DNA from: an uncultured Erysipelotrichaceae bacterium
GTDB lineage: Bacteria; Bacillota_I; Bacilli_A; RF39; UBA660
Direction: 5' to 3'
NCBI GenBank assembly: GCA_902783915.1
Contig: CACZSX010000070.1
Location: forward strand, 1-30,796
Length of the DNA stretch: 30,796 nucleotides
Shown here piece by piece: positions 1 through 7,646 of this stretch. How positions within the stretch are numbered: the stretch's first letter is position 1; the number at the start of each line of letters is the position of its first letter. The notes under the pieces were generated by a model. The model was not told the DNA's origin, made no database searches, and saw nothing but the letters and a program-made list of their open reading frames with translations. Position numbers and translations under genes: made by a program.

Positions 1-143
1 GAACGAAGTAAAAACTCTATTTGTGCATCTGCTTTTACTTCCCCTTTACATTTTTTATATCTATAAATTACCGTTTCTTTTTCACCATTTATTAAACCTG
101 TAATTGAAAATTCAACATCTTTATATTTATTTTTAAAAAACAT
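1..143 (-). CDS. Unknown protein, N-terminal fragment (cut by window edge)
   Basis: The reading frame opens at ATG 143-141 behind a strong ribosome binding site (GGGGTGAT, 3 nt from the ATG) and stays open to the left edge, giving 47 complete codons. The visible part starts MFFKNKYKDVEFSITG and is rich in Lys and Glu with one Cys. It has no signal peptide or membrane segment. It lies 10 nt downstream of the HAD-nucleotidase stop, so the two are probably co-transcribed. I do not recognise the family from this fragment. Confidence 0.6.
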   Translation of the reverse strand, partial: MFFKNKYKDVEFSITGLINGEKETVIYRYKKCKGEVKADAQIEFLLR

Positions 144-153
144 AATATCACCC

Positions 154-612
154 CTAATCTACTAAAACTGTATCTTTTAAAAGTATTACATCATCATTTG
201 TTTTAGCTATTTCTTTTAAATTTTTAGGATCATCATCTATAACCATAATTATACTATCATCACGCTTATATTCTTTTAAATATCTTGCTTTTAATACTGA
301 AGTTTCAATCATATCATTATCTTCTCTTGAAATTATAATACGGTTTTCTTTTTTAAAGAAAGACGCATAATTATCTAGCCACCAATGTTTTTGATCAATG
401 CCCTCATTTTTTCTTGTTGCAGATAAAATAAACATTTCTATATTTGGCATTTTAGAAACACTTTCTAATTTTCTTATACTTGCATACAATGGTCTTTTTT
501 TATCATAATCTTTTGCATTATCAAATACATAATCTGCTATTACTCCATCCATATCAACAAATAATTTTATTTTTTTATCTTTATATTGTTTTAAATATTT
601 TTTTAAATACAT
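154..612 (-). CDS. HAD-superfamily 5'-nucleotidase-like phosphatase
   Basis: A 152-residue cytosolic protein with HAD signatures. Motif I is DMDGV at residues 20-24 (nucleophile D20, acid/base D22). Motif II is the Ser/Thr in ILSAT near residue 89. Motif IV is an acidic IDDDPKN near residue 130. The DxDGVxAD form is typical of the 5'(3')-deoxyribonucleotidase (NT5C-type) branch, which removes phosphate from (deoxy)nucleoside monophosphates; the substrate is inferred, not shown. No large cap domain fits in this length. The start at 612 has an AGGTGG ribosome binding site. A consensus extended -10 (TGATATAAT) lies upstream at 629-634, so it heads its own short unit with the fragment at 1-143. 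Confidence 0.7.
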   Translation of the reverse strand: MYLKKYLKQYKDKKIKLFVDMDGVIADYVFDNAKDYDKKRPLYASIRKLESVSKMPNIEMFILSATRKNEGIDQKHWWLDNYASFFKKENRIIISREDNDMIETSVLKARYLKEYKRDDSIIMVIDDDPKNLKEIAKTNDDVILLKDTVLVD

Positions 613-628
613 ATTACCACCTGCATTA

Positions 629-634
629 ATTATA
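629..634 (-). promoter_or_regulatory. Promoter -10 for the HAD nucleotidase gene
   Basis: On the minus strand this reads TGA-TATAAT, a perfect extended -10, 17 nt upstream of the start codon. The -35 region 17 bp away (TTTTAT) is poor, as often seen with extended -10 promoters. Confidence 0.6.
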
Positions 635-653
635 TCATATATTTTAATTAAAT

Positions 654-682
654 AAAAAAAGCAAAAATAAATTTGCTTTTTT
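654..682 (-). terminator. Rho-independent terminator of the 149-residue gene
   Basis: The arms AAAAAAAGCAAA and TTTGCTTTTTT form an A/T-rich hairpin overlapping the stop codon at 681-683, and on the minus strand it ends in a U-run. The G-C core is only two pairs, so the strength is uncertain. Confidence 0.6.
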
Positions 683-1130
683 ATTTTGTAGGTCCTATCT
701 TTTCATAATCAGCAAGTTGAGACGCTATTAACTCATTTAATGTTACTTCATCTGGCCCTGGCCCAAGAAGATATCTTGGAGATCCAAATTCATCATCACT
801 TAATCTACTAATTGTTTGAATACCGCCATTAGCACATAAATCATATAAACGAAGATTAGGTTTTATTGTTGCAAACAATGTATCTCCACCATTTACATTT
901 GAATTTTCAAGAGGCATATATTGCTCTGGCAATTGTTCACCTTCTTGATATTTTACTATAGTATATACTTCCCCTTTATTTAATCTTGCTATTGCATTTT
1001 TTAGGCTTACTCTACCAGCAACTAATTTGGGCCCATCATAACCAGCTTTGTTATAAAAGAAATCATAATCTGGATTCTCATCAAATATTTTATCATAATC
1101 ACGTAGTTGTATTTCCCCATCTCTTATCAT
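681..1130 (-). CDS. Unknown 149-residue acidic protein
   Basis: An intact reading frame with a clear ribosome binding site (AGAGGTGAT before ATG 1130). The product is soluble, with no signal peptide or membrane segment. It is rich in Asp, Gly and Tyr, with a Gly-Pro-rich stretch (LLGPGPDEVT) near residue 122 and one Cys. I do not recognise a family. It has its own promoter (1149-1177) and terminator (654-682), so it is a single-gene unit between the secreted dockerin protein and the HAD nucleotidase. The context gives no function. Confidence 0.65.
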   Translation of the reverse strand: MIRDGEIQLRDYDKIFDENPDYDFFYNKAGYDGPKLVAGRVSLKNAIARLNKGEVYTIVKYQEGEQLPEQYMPLENSNVNGGDTLFATIKPNLRLYDLCANGGIQTISRLSDDEFGSPRYLLGPGPDEVTLNELIASQLADYEKIGPTK

Positions 1131-1148
1131 ATTATCACCTCTAATTAC

Positions 1149-1177
1149 ATATTAACACATAGAAAAATTAATGTAAA
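1149..1177 (-). promoter_or_regulatory. Promoter of the 149-residue gene, -35 inside the upstream terminator
   Basis: Minus-strand TTTACA (1172-1177), 17-bp spacer, TAATAT (1149-1154) with a TG one base upstream. The -35 box lies inside the 3' arm of the terminator hairpin of the preceding dockerin gene. Confidence 0.6.
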
Positions 1178-1202
1178 TATAATTGACTTTTATTTACATT
1201 AA
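1163..1202 (-). terminator. Terminator of the dockerin protein gene
   Basis: Minus-strand arms TTAATGTAAAT (1192-1202) and ATTTACATTAA (1168-1178) pair perfectly around a 13-nt loop and are followed by TTTTTC. The stop codon (1199-1201) lies inside the 5' arm. Confidence 0.65.
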
Positions 1203-3586
1203 CTATTTAAAATATATTTTTTTATTTTTACATAGTCACCAACATTTACTTTATTATCACTATTATAATCTGCTGCATCTAAATATACATCTGTTAATCT
1301 ATTTTTTTCTAATATATGATTTTTTACTTTTACATAATCACCCGCATTTATATTACCATCACCATTTACATCGCCCTTAATTGACATTATATAGGTAAGT
1401 ATATTATTGCTATCTATACCAAATTTTACTTTTAATTTATCGCCTGTTGCAAAGTTGTTACTCTTAGTTTCATCATTTTTATTAGTAATAATTATACTTC
1501 CGGTTGTATCAAAATTATTAGCTATTGTTGTTATATCAGTGCCTATTTCTACACCGTATAGTCGTTTAGTATCTTTATCTAATTTATATGTATCTACTTT
1601 AGAATTGAATTTAATATTTGTTATAGTTCTAGGTCTTAAAATTACATAGTAATCTTTATCAAATAATGTCTGAAAATTAATGAAATCTAAGATACCAGTC
1701 TTTAATTCATCAGATATTTTATCAGTACATTGTTGAGTTTCTGAAGAACAATCATATACTCCTTCATAAAATTTATCATTTAAGCATTTCTTTTTCTTAT
1801 ATTCAGTATTATTAGTTTGAAATCCGTTACACATACTAACATAATAATCAAATGTAAATTCATTTCGTTCTTGTGTTGTACCAGAATAATTTTTACCAAT
1901 AAATTTACCATCTATGTATATATATGCATATAATCCTTCTTCTTTTGTATGTTTACTATCTGTAATATAATATATTAAAACATCTCCGTCTTTAAAATCC
2001 ATTGGATTAATAATCTTTGCCCTATATTTAGTAGTTATAGAGGACCATCTTGGAAGATAGTAATATAATTGTTGACCATCACTTCGTAAAACCAAACTAT
2101 TCCAATAACTATTTAAAATTGATGAGAAAATTTTAATATGATTGTCATCCTTTGGAGATAATGATATTGAATTATTATGTGTATAACTAGTACTGCCATC
2201 AGTATATGTTCTAGATATAAGTTTTTTAAAATCAAATTTGTTGAAATCAATTAACATCTTATCTTTAGTAACGCATGAATATACATCATCTATTAAGTTT
2301 AAACCTGTTTTAGTACTTTTCTTATAACAAGTACTATAAGTGTAATAAATATTATAATTTTTTGCTATTACACTATTAGATACCGTTCCGGTTCCAATAT
2401 ACACATTAGGATTACTTTTTTCATAAAACTTTCCTCTTGCTTCTACTAAATCAGTCGTTATATTATTTACTTTAACTTTATATGTAAATGTTCTACTTTT
2501 ACCAGCATCTAATGTACCAGTATACCAAGTAATTGTTTTTTTATCTTCTATTTCTTCACCTGTTGAAGATACATATATTACATTGTTTCCTATTTCTTCC
2601 TCTACAGCAAATGCCTTATTATATTGGATAGGATTATTAGTAACATTACTTTTATTTGTTACTTTTATTGTATATGTTAATATATCCCCTACAGATACAC
2701 TATTATTATCACCTTTATCTACTGTTTTTTCTATATATAACCCCGGATATTTAGTACGTAGTTCAGCTTTTTTATATTGGTTATAATCTATATTATAATT
2801 AAATATCGTTTTACCATTTTCTTCATAATATGGTCTTATTACTATACATTCATCTTTATCAGAAGCACATGATAACATCTTATTTTCGTTAAAGAATGCA
2901 GAACTTTTACTTAACCAAAAATACTTAAATGTACCTTCTTTATCAACATCTAAAAAACCATTGTTTCCACGACCACTTTTAAATATATTATGTGATAATC
3001 TATTAGTTCCAGTAAGTCTCGTACGAATAAACGGAGATTGAGCAGAATTAAGCATTAAAACATCGTCTACTTTTCCATCATTATTTGTATCTACAATATC
3101 ATAGACAATCATTACATGCCCTGTATATCCAAAAATATCTCCTGGTTGTAATCTTTTTATAAAATCATCAAATTTAATTGTTGTAGTAGTATTTTTAGTA
3201 CCATAATATAATACTAAATTACTATTATTAACATACTTTTTTAAATTAATAACTGTATTAGAATACATTGGGAACAATTCATTAGTATTACTTAAACTGT
3301 CATCATTATACATTCCGAATGCTTCATTATAAATATTATATACATATGCCGAACATACAGAATTCTTAATATCCTGGCCAGTTGCTTCTTCTGGTGGAGT
3401 ATTCCCTCTTGTATCTTTACCACTATTATACTGAAAATAAGGACTCTTTATATAATAATCTTTCATTACTTCTTTTACTACATTTTTAGCGTTTTCATAA
3501 GAAATATCCGTTTTATAAACGTTTGCTAAAGCAATATTAGGTACAATTAATAATAAAATGAATATATACTTTAGAAACTTCCTCAT
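1199..3586 (-). CDS. Secreted cysteine-peptidase-like protein with DUF11-like and dockerin type I domains
   Basis: 795 residues. An N-terminal signal peptide (about residues 1-21, ending ALA|N) shows export. Residues about 25-185 look like a papain-fold/NlpC-P60-type domain: SVCSAYVY gives candidate nucleophile C78, GDIFGYTGHVMIVYD gives H157, and N180 or D163 may be the third member. A DTNNDGKVDD calcium-type loop interrupts it after residue 166. Residues about 288-385 resemble DUF11 (VGDILTYTIKVTN). The middle is unassigned. Residues 736-795 are a dockerin type I pair: loops DVNGDGNINAGD (739-750) and DYNSDNKVNVGD (773-784), each followed by a YVK(V/I)K helix. Dockerins bind cohesins, but no cohesin is evident here. 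It has its own promoter and terminator. The start at 3586 has a GGAAGGTG site. The peptidase activity is inferred. Confidence 0.75.
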   Translation of the reverse strand: MRKFLKYIFILLLIVPNIALANVYKTDISYENAKNVVKEVMKDYYIKSPYFQYNSGKDTRGNTPPEEATGQDIKNSVCSAYVYNIYNEAFGMYNDDSLSNTNELFPMYSNTVINLKKYVNNSNLVLYYGTKNTTTTIKFDDFIKRLQPGDIFGYTGHVMIVYDIVDTNNDGKVDDVLMLNSAQSPFIRTRLTGTNRLSHNIFKSGRGNNGFLDVDKEGTFKYFWLSKSSAFFNENKMLSCASDKDECIVIRPYYEENGKTIFNYNIDYNQYKKAELRTKYPGLYIEKTVDKGDNNSVSVGDILTYTIKVTNKSNVTNNPIQYNKAFAVEEEIGNNVIYVSSTGEEIEDKKTITWYTGTLDAGKSRTFTYKVKVNNITTDLVEARGKFYEKSNPNVYIGTGTVSNSVIAKNYNIYYTYSTCYKKSTKTGLNLIDDVYSCVTKDKMLIDFNKFDFKKLISRTYTDGSTSYTHNNSISLSPKDDNHIKIFSSILNSYWNSLVLRSDGQQLYYYLPRWSSITTKYRAKIINPMDFKDGDVLIYYITDSKHTKEEGLYAYIYIDGKFIGKNYSGTTQERNEFTFDYYVSMCNGFQTNNTEYKKKKCLNDKFYEGVYDCSSETQQCTDKISDELKTGILDFINFQTLFDKDYYVILRPRTITNIKFNSKVDTYKLDKDTKRLYGVEIGTDITTIANNFDTTGSIIITNKNDETKSNNFATGDKLKVKFGIDSNNILTYIMSIKGDVNGDGNINAGDYVKVKNHILEKNRLTDVYLDAADYNSDNKVNVGDYVKIKKYILNS

Positions 3587-3612
3587 TTAAATACACCTTC
3601 CATATCATATAA

Positions 3613-3641
3613 ATCATATCACGAATAACATATTCAATCAA
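3613..3641 (-). promoter_or_regulatory. Promoter of the dockerin protein gene
   Basis: Minus-strand TTGATT (3636-3641), 17-bp spacer, TATGAT (3613-3618) with an extended TGA just upstream. It lies 26 nt before the start codon and directly after the terminator of the upstream surface-protein gene. Confidence 0.7.
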
Positions 3642-3642
3642 T

Positions 3643-3673
3643 AAAAAAGACTTTGAATCTTTATTCAAAATCT
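3643..3673 (-). terminator. Terminator of the Ig/cadherin-like surface protein gene
   Basis: Minus-strand arms AGATTTTGAAT and ATTCAAAGTCT pair over 11 bp (one G-T) with a 4-nt loop and are followed by TTTTTT. It starts one base after the stop codon. Confidence 0.85.
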
Positions 3674-3674
3674 C

Positions 3675-5063
3675 TTATTTTCTTTTTTTTACAATAATCG
3701 TTATTATTAACATTATTATTACTGCAAATATTGACACTAATGATATTAATAAATTTGCGTTTGATTGATTGGAATCATTAGAAATTATTTTATCCCATTG
3801 AGCATAAAGCGTAAAATCTTTATCAATTATTGAATCAGCGGTAATTTCTTTCCCACCACTCTTTTTTGTATACCAGCCCTTAAACTTATATTTATTCCTA
3901 GTTGTAATACAAAGATCGCCTATTTTAGTTCCTTTTACTACTGACTTATTTATAGGTTCACACATAACCCCACCATTTGAATTATATGTTATAGTTACTT
4001 TATTGTTTTGTGGAGTTTCTTTAGAAGACGTTTCCTCTTTATTTGGTTCCTCGTTTTTCGGATTTTCTATTGGTTCTTCGTTTTTAGTAATCTCTTCTTT
4101 GGGTTGTTCTATACTTCCTTTTTCTTTTTTTACTATAATAGTATATTTTCTTGCATTGCCATTTTCTGCTGTTACCACTATATTAAATGTATTTTTATCT
4201 TTCAATGTAAACGTTCCAATACCAGTAACAGTAGATTTGTCATCTGCTGCTTCTGCTATTATAGCAATGTTTTTAACATCATCCTTAACAACCACATTAT
4301 AATTTGTTGTATTTTTATTAAAAGATAATGTACCACTACTAATAGTTAATTTTGATAGATAATTATTAGAACTTCTATTATCTTTTCTAGTAATATTCAA
4401 CACATAATTTTTAGTTATTCCATTTTCTGCCGTTACTTTTATAGTAAATTTATTTTCTCCATATTTTAAAGTATGCTTACCATCTTTTAATGAAACTATT
4501 GCCTTACTGTCTTCTGATGTTGATGATATTAAAATTTCATTTTTTTCAGTTGTAATATTATATGTCGTTTTACTAGATGAAAAGTCATTAATAGTTGTTC
4601 CGTCTATCTTAATATCTTTTAAATTGGCATTTGATGACTTTAGAGGATTTACTGTTACATTTATTGTCTCATCAAATGATATAGCATCTCCATTAAAATC
4701 GTATACTCCGGATTCATTTTGTACTGCAGCAATTCTTATATTAGAAGTACCTTCTTTTAAACCTTTTATAGTTATTATCATTGTTTCTACATTACCTTTT
4801 TCTTTTTCAACTGCATCAAGCCATATATAATATGATCCATTTTTCTCATAAAAATCTGAAGATGTAGATGACAATTTAATATTTGTATTATTTACAATTA
4901 AATCTAATCTTGCAGTAGCATCTGTTGCTGTAACTATAAAAGTTGTACTTCCATCTTTATCTATATTTAAATTTTTTTTATTAATAGTTATTCCATCTGC
5001 ATGTGCACAAATTGGAAACAAAATAACACATAACATTAGTAATATTTTTTTAATATTTTTCAT
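3675..5063 (-). CDS. Membrane-anchored surface protein: Ig-like, two cadherin-like domains, Listeria-Bacteroides repeat
   Basis: 462 residues. There is a signal peptide at 1-22 (ending AHA|D). Residues about 25-138 form a beta-rich, bacterial-Ig-like domain (GSTTFIVTATDATARLDL, then a WLD motif at 81-83). Two similar cadherin-like beta-sandwich modules follow (about 143-226 and 233-312), each ending VTAENG..(R/K)xYxxxI. A Glu/Pro/Lys/Asn-rich linker (316-353) leads to a Listeria-Bacteroides repeat (Flg_new; VTITYNSNGG to FKGWYTKKSGG to LYAQW, 356-423). A C-terminal membrane helix (438-458) ends in KKRK, so it is anchored by a tail helix with no LPXTG motif. Such modules serve adhesion or spacing at the cell surface. 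It has its own promoter and terminator and sits just upstream of the dockerin gene. A true cohesin fold for the first domain is possible but unsupported. Confidence 0.75.
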   Translation of the reverse strand: MKNIKKILLMLCVILFPICAHADGITINKKNLNIDKDGSTTFIVTATDATARLDLIVNNTNIKLSSTSSDFYEKNGSYYIWLDAVEKEKGNVETMIITIKGLKEGTSNIRIAAVQNESGVYDFNGDAISFDETINVTVNPLKSSNANLKDIKIDGTTINDFSSSKTTYNITTEKNEILISSTSEDSKAIVSLKDGKHTLKYGENKFTIKVTAENGITKNYVLNITRKDNRSSNNYLSKLTISSGTLSFNKNTTNYNVVVKDDVKNIAIIAEAADDKSTVTGIGTFTLKDKNTFNIVVTAENGNARKYTIIVKKEKGSIEQPKEEITKNEEPIENPKNEEPNKEETSSKETPQNNKVTITYNSNGGVMCEPINKSVVKGTKIGDLCITTRNKYKFKGWYTKKSGGKEITADSIIDKDFTLYAQWDKIISNDSNQSNANLLISLVSIFAVIIMLIITIIVKKRK

Positions 5064-5086
5064 GACCCCTCCTATAATACATATTA

Positions 5087-5115
5087 ATGATAATATATTT
5101 TATATATATAGTCAA
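5087..5115 (-). promoter_or_regulatory. Promoter of the surface protein gene
   Basis: Minus-strand TTGACT (5110-5115), 17-bp spacer, TATCAT (5087-5092), about 24 nt from the start codon with AGGAGGGG as ribosome binding site. The -35 overlaps the stop codon of the upstream HAD gene (5112-5114). Confidence 0.65.
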
Positions 5116-5735
5116 TTATTTAAAAATTTCTCACATACTTCTTTTATTTTATCTAATTCTAAACCTGTAGTTTGTAGTGTATTCCATCCACATTTTTTAG
5201 CAGAAAGAATATTATCTTCTCTATCATCTATAAATAAAATATCTTCTTTTTTAAATGGTACTTTATCTTGTACATACTCATATATTTTGATATCTGGTTT
5301 TCTATAACCTAGTTCAAATGACAAGAATACATAATCATATTTTGATAAATTAACTTGCTTATCTAATCTTTCTTTATCAAATATAGTTAAATTAGATAGT
5401 ATTCCAATGTAACATTTATTTTTTAACGATACTTCATAATCTGCTACATCTTTATAATAATCTATTTTATCAAATGTTTTTTTATAAAATTTTACAAATT
5501 CTTTATAAGATACATTAAAATTAAAATCTTTTGCCATTTGATTAAATATTCTTTCAAATTCATCATTAGTTTGTACACTACTTAATTTATATTTAGAAAT
5601 ACTTTTAAATATATCATCATTGCCTCTATATCCACATTCATAAAATAAATCTTGCCATGCTTTATGACATGAATATCCTGTCAAATGTGATTCTACTATA
5701 TTACCCCAATCAAATAATATTAATTTGTTTTTCAT
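5112..5735 (-). CDS. HAD hydrolase, subfamily IA (YihX-like)
   Basis: 207 residues, soluble. Motif I is LFDWGNIVE: nucleophile D9, with the usual second Asp replaced by Gly at position 11. This Asp-to-Gly form is known in YihX-type sugar-phosphate phosphatases and in the N-terminal domain of epoxide hydrolases. Motif II is the Ser in GILSNLT, motif III the Lys in YRKPDIKIYEY, and motif IV LFIDDREDN. Between motifs I and II lies a helical cap of about 80 residues. It probably dephosphorylates a small metabolite; the substrate cannot be told. It follows the ADP-ribosylglycohydrolase gene by 23 nt, likely in one unit. The start at 5735 has AGAGGT 7 nt upstream. Confidence 0.75.
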   Translation of the reverse strand: MKNKLILFDWGNIVESHLTGYSCHKAWQDLFYECGYRGNDDIFKSISKYKLSSVQTNDEFERIFNQMAKDFNFNVSYKEFVKFYKKTFDKIDYYKDVADYEVSLKNKCYIGILSNLTIFDKERLDKQVNLSKYDYVFLSFELGYRKPDIKIYEYVQDKVPFKKEDILFIDDREDNILSAKKCGWNTLQTTGLELDKIKEVCEKFLNN

Positions 5736-5758
5736 ACTTTTACCTCTTAATAATTATA

Positions 5759-6526
5759 TCATCTACTATTTACTTTTTTTAATATTTTAATGAATTCACT
5801 AGGTAACTTTTCATTTGCTTTACTTATTAATTCATCTTTTATACCATATAAAGCTTCTGCCATACTTCCAACTATTGCACAATTAGTATCTGTATCTCCA
5901 CCCATTAATAGAGTTTTTCTAATTGCATCTTCAAAACTTATAGAATAATAAAATGCATATAAACAATTTTCAATTGTTTCTTCACACGTACTATTAAATT
6001 TAGTAAATGGAATATATTTTAAATTTATATTTAATTTTTTAAATATTTCTTCTTTTGCGTATCCTTTTCTTAAATAAAATATTATTAATGCTATAGTGGT
6101 TGCAGAATCTATTGCCTCTTTTGAATTATGCGATGGTATAGTTGCTAATCTTGCATTTTCTATTACCTCTTCTTCTTTATCAAACATATAACCAATTGGA
6201 GATATTCTCATCATTGCACCATTACCTATACTATTGCCTATATTATTTGATTCGCTCCATTTTATTATTTTAGGTGAGAATGGAGTTTTAAAATATGGTT
6301 CAATATTAGGTTTATAGTCTTGGTATGTTCTTATGTATTGTCTTAAATAATAATCATAATCTTTATTATGTAATATTGCATCTAATATTGCCATTGTTAA
6401 AATAGTGTCATCACTATAAAATGATTTGTCATCAATTATACTCTCTGGCGATACTCCCTTAATTTCTTTTGTTTGTTCATATTCGTATATACTACCCGCC
6501 AAATCACCAATTATTGCGCCATACAT
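5759..6526 (-). CDS. ADP-ribosylglycohydrolase family protein
   Basis: 255 residues, the usual length for the DraG/ADP-ribosylglycohydrolase family. It carries the family's paired metal-binding signatures: GDLAGS at residues 7-12, SDDT at 38-41, GAMMRISPIG near 102-111 and GGDTDTN near 208-214. These position two Mg2+ ions for hydrolysis of ADP-ribose bonds on proteins or small molecules. The protein is soluble and all-helical by composition. The start at 6526 is supported by GATGGTGAT before ATG. It lies downstream of a glycosyltransferase gene and upstream of a HAD phosphatase, which suggests clean-up of nucleotide or sugar metabolites, but no partner ADP-ribosyltransferase is visible here. 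Confidence 0.88.
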   Translation of the reverse strand: MYGAIIGDLAGSIYEYEQTKEIKGVSPESIIDDKSFYSDDTILTMAILDAILHNKDYDYYLRQYIRTYQDYKPNIEPYFKTPFSPKIIKWSESNNIGNSIGNGAMMRISPIGYMFDKEEEVIENARLATIPSHNSKEAIDSATTIALIIFYLRKGYAKEEIFKKLNINLKYIPFTKFNSTCEETIENCLYAFYYSISFEDAIRKTLLMGGDTDTNCAIVGSMAEALYGIKDELISKANEKLPSEFIKILKKVNSR

Positions 6527-6543
6527 ATTATCACCATCTTAAT

Positions 6544-6564
6544 TTAAAAGACTCAAATGAGTCT
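6544..6564 (-). terminator. Weak terminator after the glycosyltransferase gene
   Basis: Minus-strand AGACTC-ATTT-GAGTCT (6549-6564) followed by only four T. It overlaps the stop codon at 6563-6565. No separate promoter for the next gene is seen, so readthrough is likely. Confidence 0.45.
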
Positions 6565-7570
6565 ATTTATTAATTACTTCTTCATATACTTTCTTTAATT
6601 GTTTACCAATGTTTTTCATATTTCTTTCTTCTACTACGTTTCTATAATTGTTAGTTAAATCTGGTAATTTATTATTTAGTATTTTTCTTATTTTAATTTC
6701 AAATTCATTTACATCTTTTGCTTTATACATATTTTTACCTTCTATTAACCAATCATCAAATATAGGTATATCTCTAACTATACTTCTTGCTTTACATGCC
6801 ATAGCTTCAATTATTGGTATTCCTTCTGTTTCTTCTAATGTTGGAAATACATATAAATCACATCCATTTAATGCTGCTCTTATCATATCTTTTTCAACAT
6901 ATCCTGCAAATGTTAAGTTATCTAATTTTGTATTAACAGCTTTTTTAACAGGCATAGTTGCTGCTGCAAGTGGACTATATCCAAACCATATAAATTTATA
7001 TTCAGGCATTCTTTTTGCAAGCTCTACAAAATCTACTATACCTTTTCTTTCAATATATAATCCTATACCTACTATTACTTTATCATCTTTAGTATATCCA
7101 TATTTTTTTCTAAATTCTAAACCATACTTTTTATTTGGTTTAAAAAATTCTAAATCTATACCATTAGATATTGCATATATTTTTTTATTTTCTAAACCCT
7201 TATAGTTTTCTAATAATCTTTTTGAATATGGAGTTGGTGTAATAATTACATCACCCAAACTATAACATTTTATCAACCACCATTTAATTAGTTTAGAAGT
7301 TTGTTTTGCAAGTATAAATCCATTTTTATAATCTTCTTCTGTAGAATGTGCATGATATACTATTTTTTTACCTTTTCTTTTCGCACGCTTAGCAACAAAA
7401 TATGATCTAAAATACCACGTATTTATATGTAATATATCATAATCATCTTTCATGTTCAAAGTATATTCTATATTTTCATCTTCTAAAGCTTTCATTTGGT
7501 GTTCAATTGCTTTACCAAGACCACTTTTTCTTACTGTCTTTAAACCTTCTGTATACAATAATATTTTCAT
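6563..7570 (-). CDS. Glycosyltransferase family 4, BgsA/diglucosyl-diacylglycerol synthase-like
   Basis: 335 residues from ATG 7568-7570. I chose this start rather than an upstream one at 7657 because it has TGAGGTAA at the right distance and begins with the classical MKILLYTEG strand; the longer version would also overlap the divergent gene. The GT-B fold is shown by an N-terminal KSGLGKAIEHQ segment, the VVYHAHSTEED-like acceptor loop, SNGIDLEFF at the domain hinge, and the EX7E nucleotide-sugar motif ETEGIPIIE in the C-terminal half. The protein is rich in Lys, as in monotopic lipid glycosyltransferases. The sequence pattern recalls enzymes that add the second glucose to glucosyl-diacylglycerol; the substrate is an inference. 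The second glycosyltransferase at 9464-10639 could supply the first step. Confidence 0.78.
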   Translation of the reverse strand: MKILLYTEGLKTVRKSGLGKAIEHQMKALEDENIEYTLNMKDDYDILHINTWYFRSYFVAKRAKRKGKKIVYHAHSTEEDYKNGFILAKQTSKLIKWWLIKCYSLGDVIITPTPYSKRLLENYKGLENKKIYAISNGIDLEFFKPNKKYGLEFRKKYGYTKDDKVIVGIGLYIERKGIVDFVELAKRMPEYKFIWFGYSPLAAATMPVKKAVNTKLDNLTFAGYVEKDMIRAALNGCDLYVFPTLEETEGIPIIEAMACKARSIVRDIPIFDDWLIEGKNMYKAKDVNEFEIKIRKILNNKLPDLTNNYRNVVEERNMKNIGKQLKKVYEEVINK

Positions 7571-7588
7571 AATTATTACCTCATAATA

Positions 7589-7594
7589 ATTATA
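7589..7594 (-). promoter_or_regulatory. Promoter -10 of the glycosyltransferase gene
   Basis: Minus-strand TATAAT 18 nt upstream of the start codon. The -35 is poor (TTTAAA-like, 18-19 bp away). It overlaps back-to-back with the plus-strand promoter at 7603-7630. Confidence 0.55.
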
Positions 7595-7602
7595 CCACAT
7601 TA

Positions 7603-7630
7603 TTGCATATTTTTTTAAATATGGTATATT
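7603..7630 (+). promoter_or_regulatory. Promoter of the endonuclease/phosphatase-family gene
   Basis: TTGCAT (7603-7608), 16-bp spacer, TATATT (7625-7630), 16 nt before the ATG at 7647. It is divergent from the glycosyltransferase promoter within a 76-bp gap. Confidence 0.6.
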
Positions 7631-7646
7631 TATTAGTGGTGATTTT

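Noticed and set aside
4003..4328. Plus-strand reading frames of 99 and 106 codons inside the surface protein gene
   Set aside because: They mirror the Glu/Lys/Asn-rich linker and cadherin-like codons on the other strand and have no ribosome binding site or family likeness.
3675..5063. A cohesin domain in the anchored surface protein, to partner the dockerin next door
   Set aside because: The first domain shows a bacterial Ig-like pattern (GSTTFIVTA, WLD) and no recognisable cohesin signature, so I kept it only as a hypothesis.
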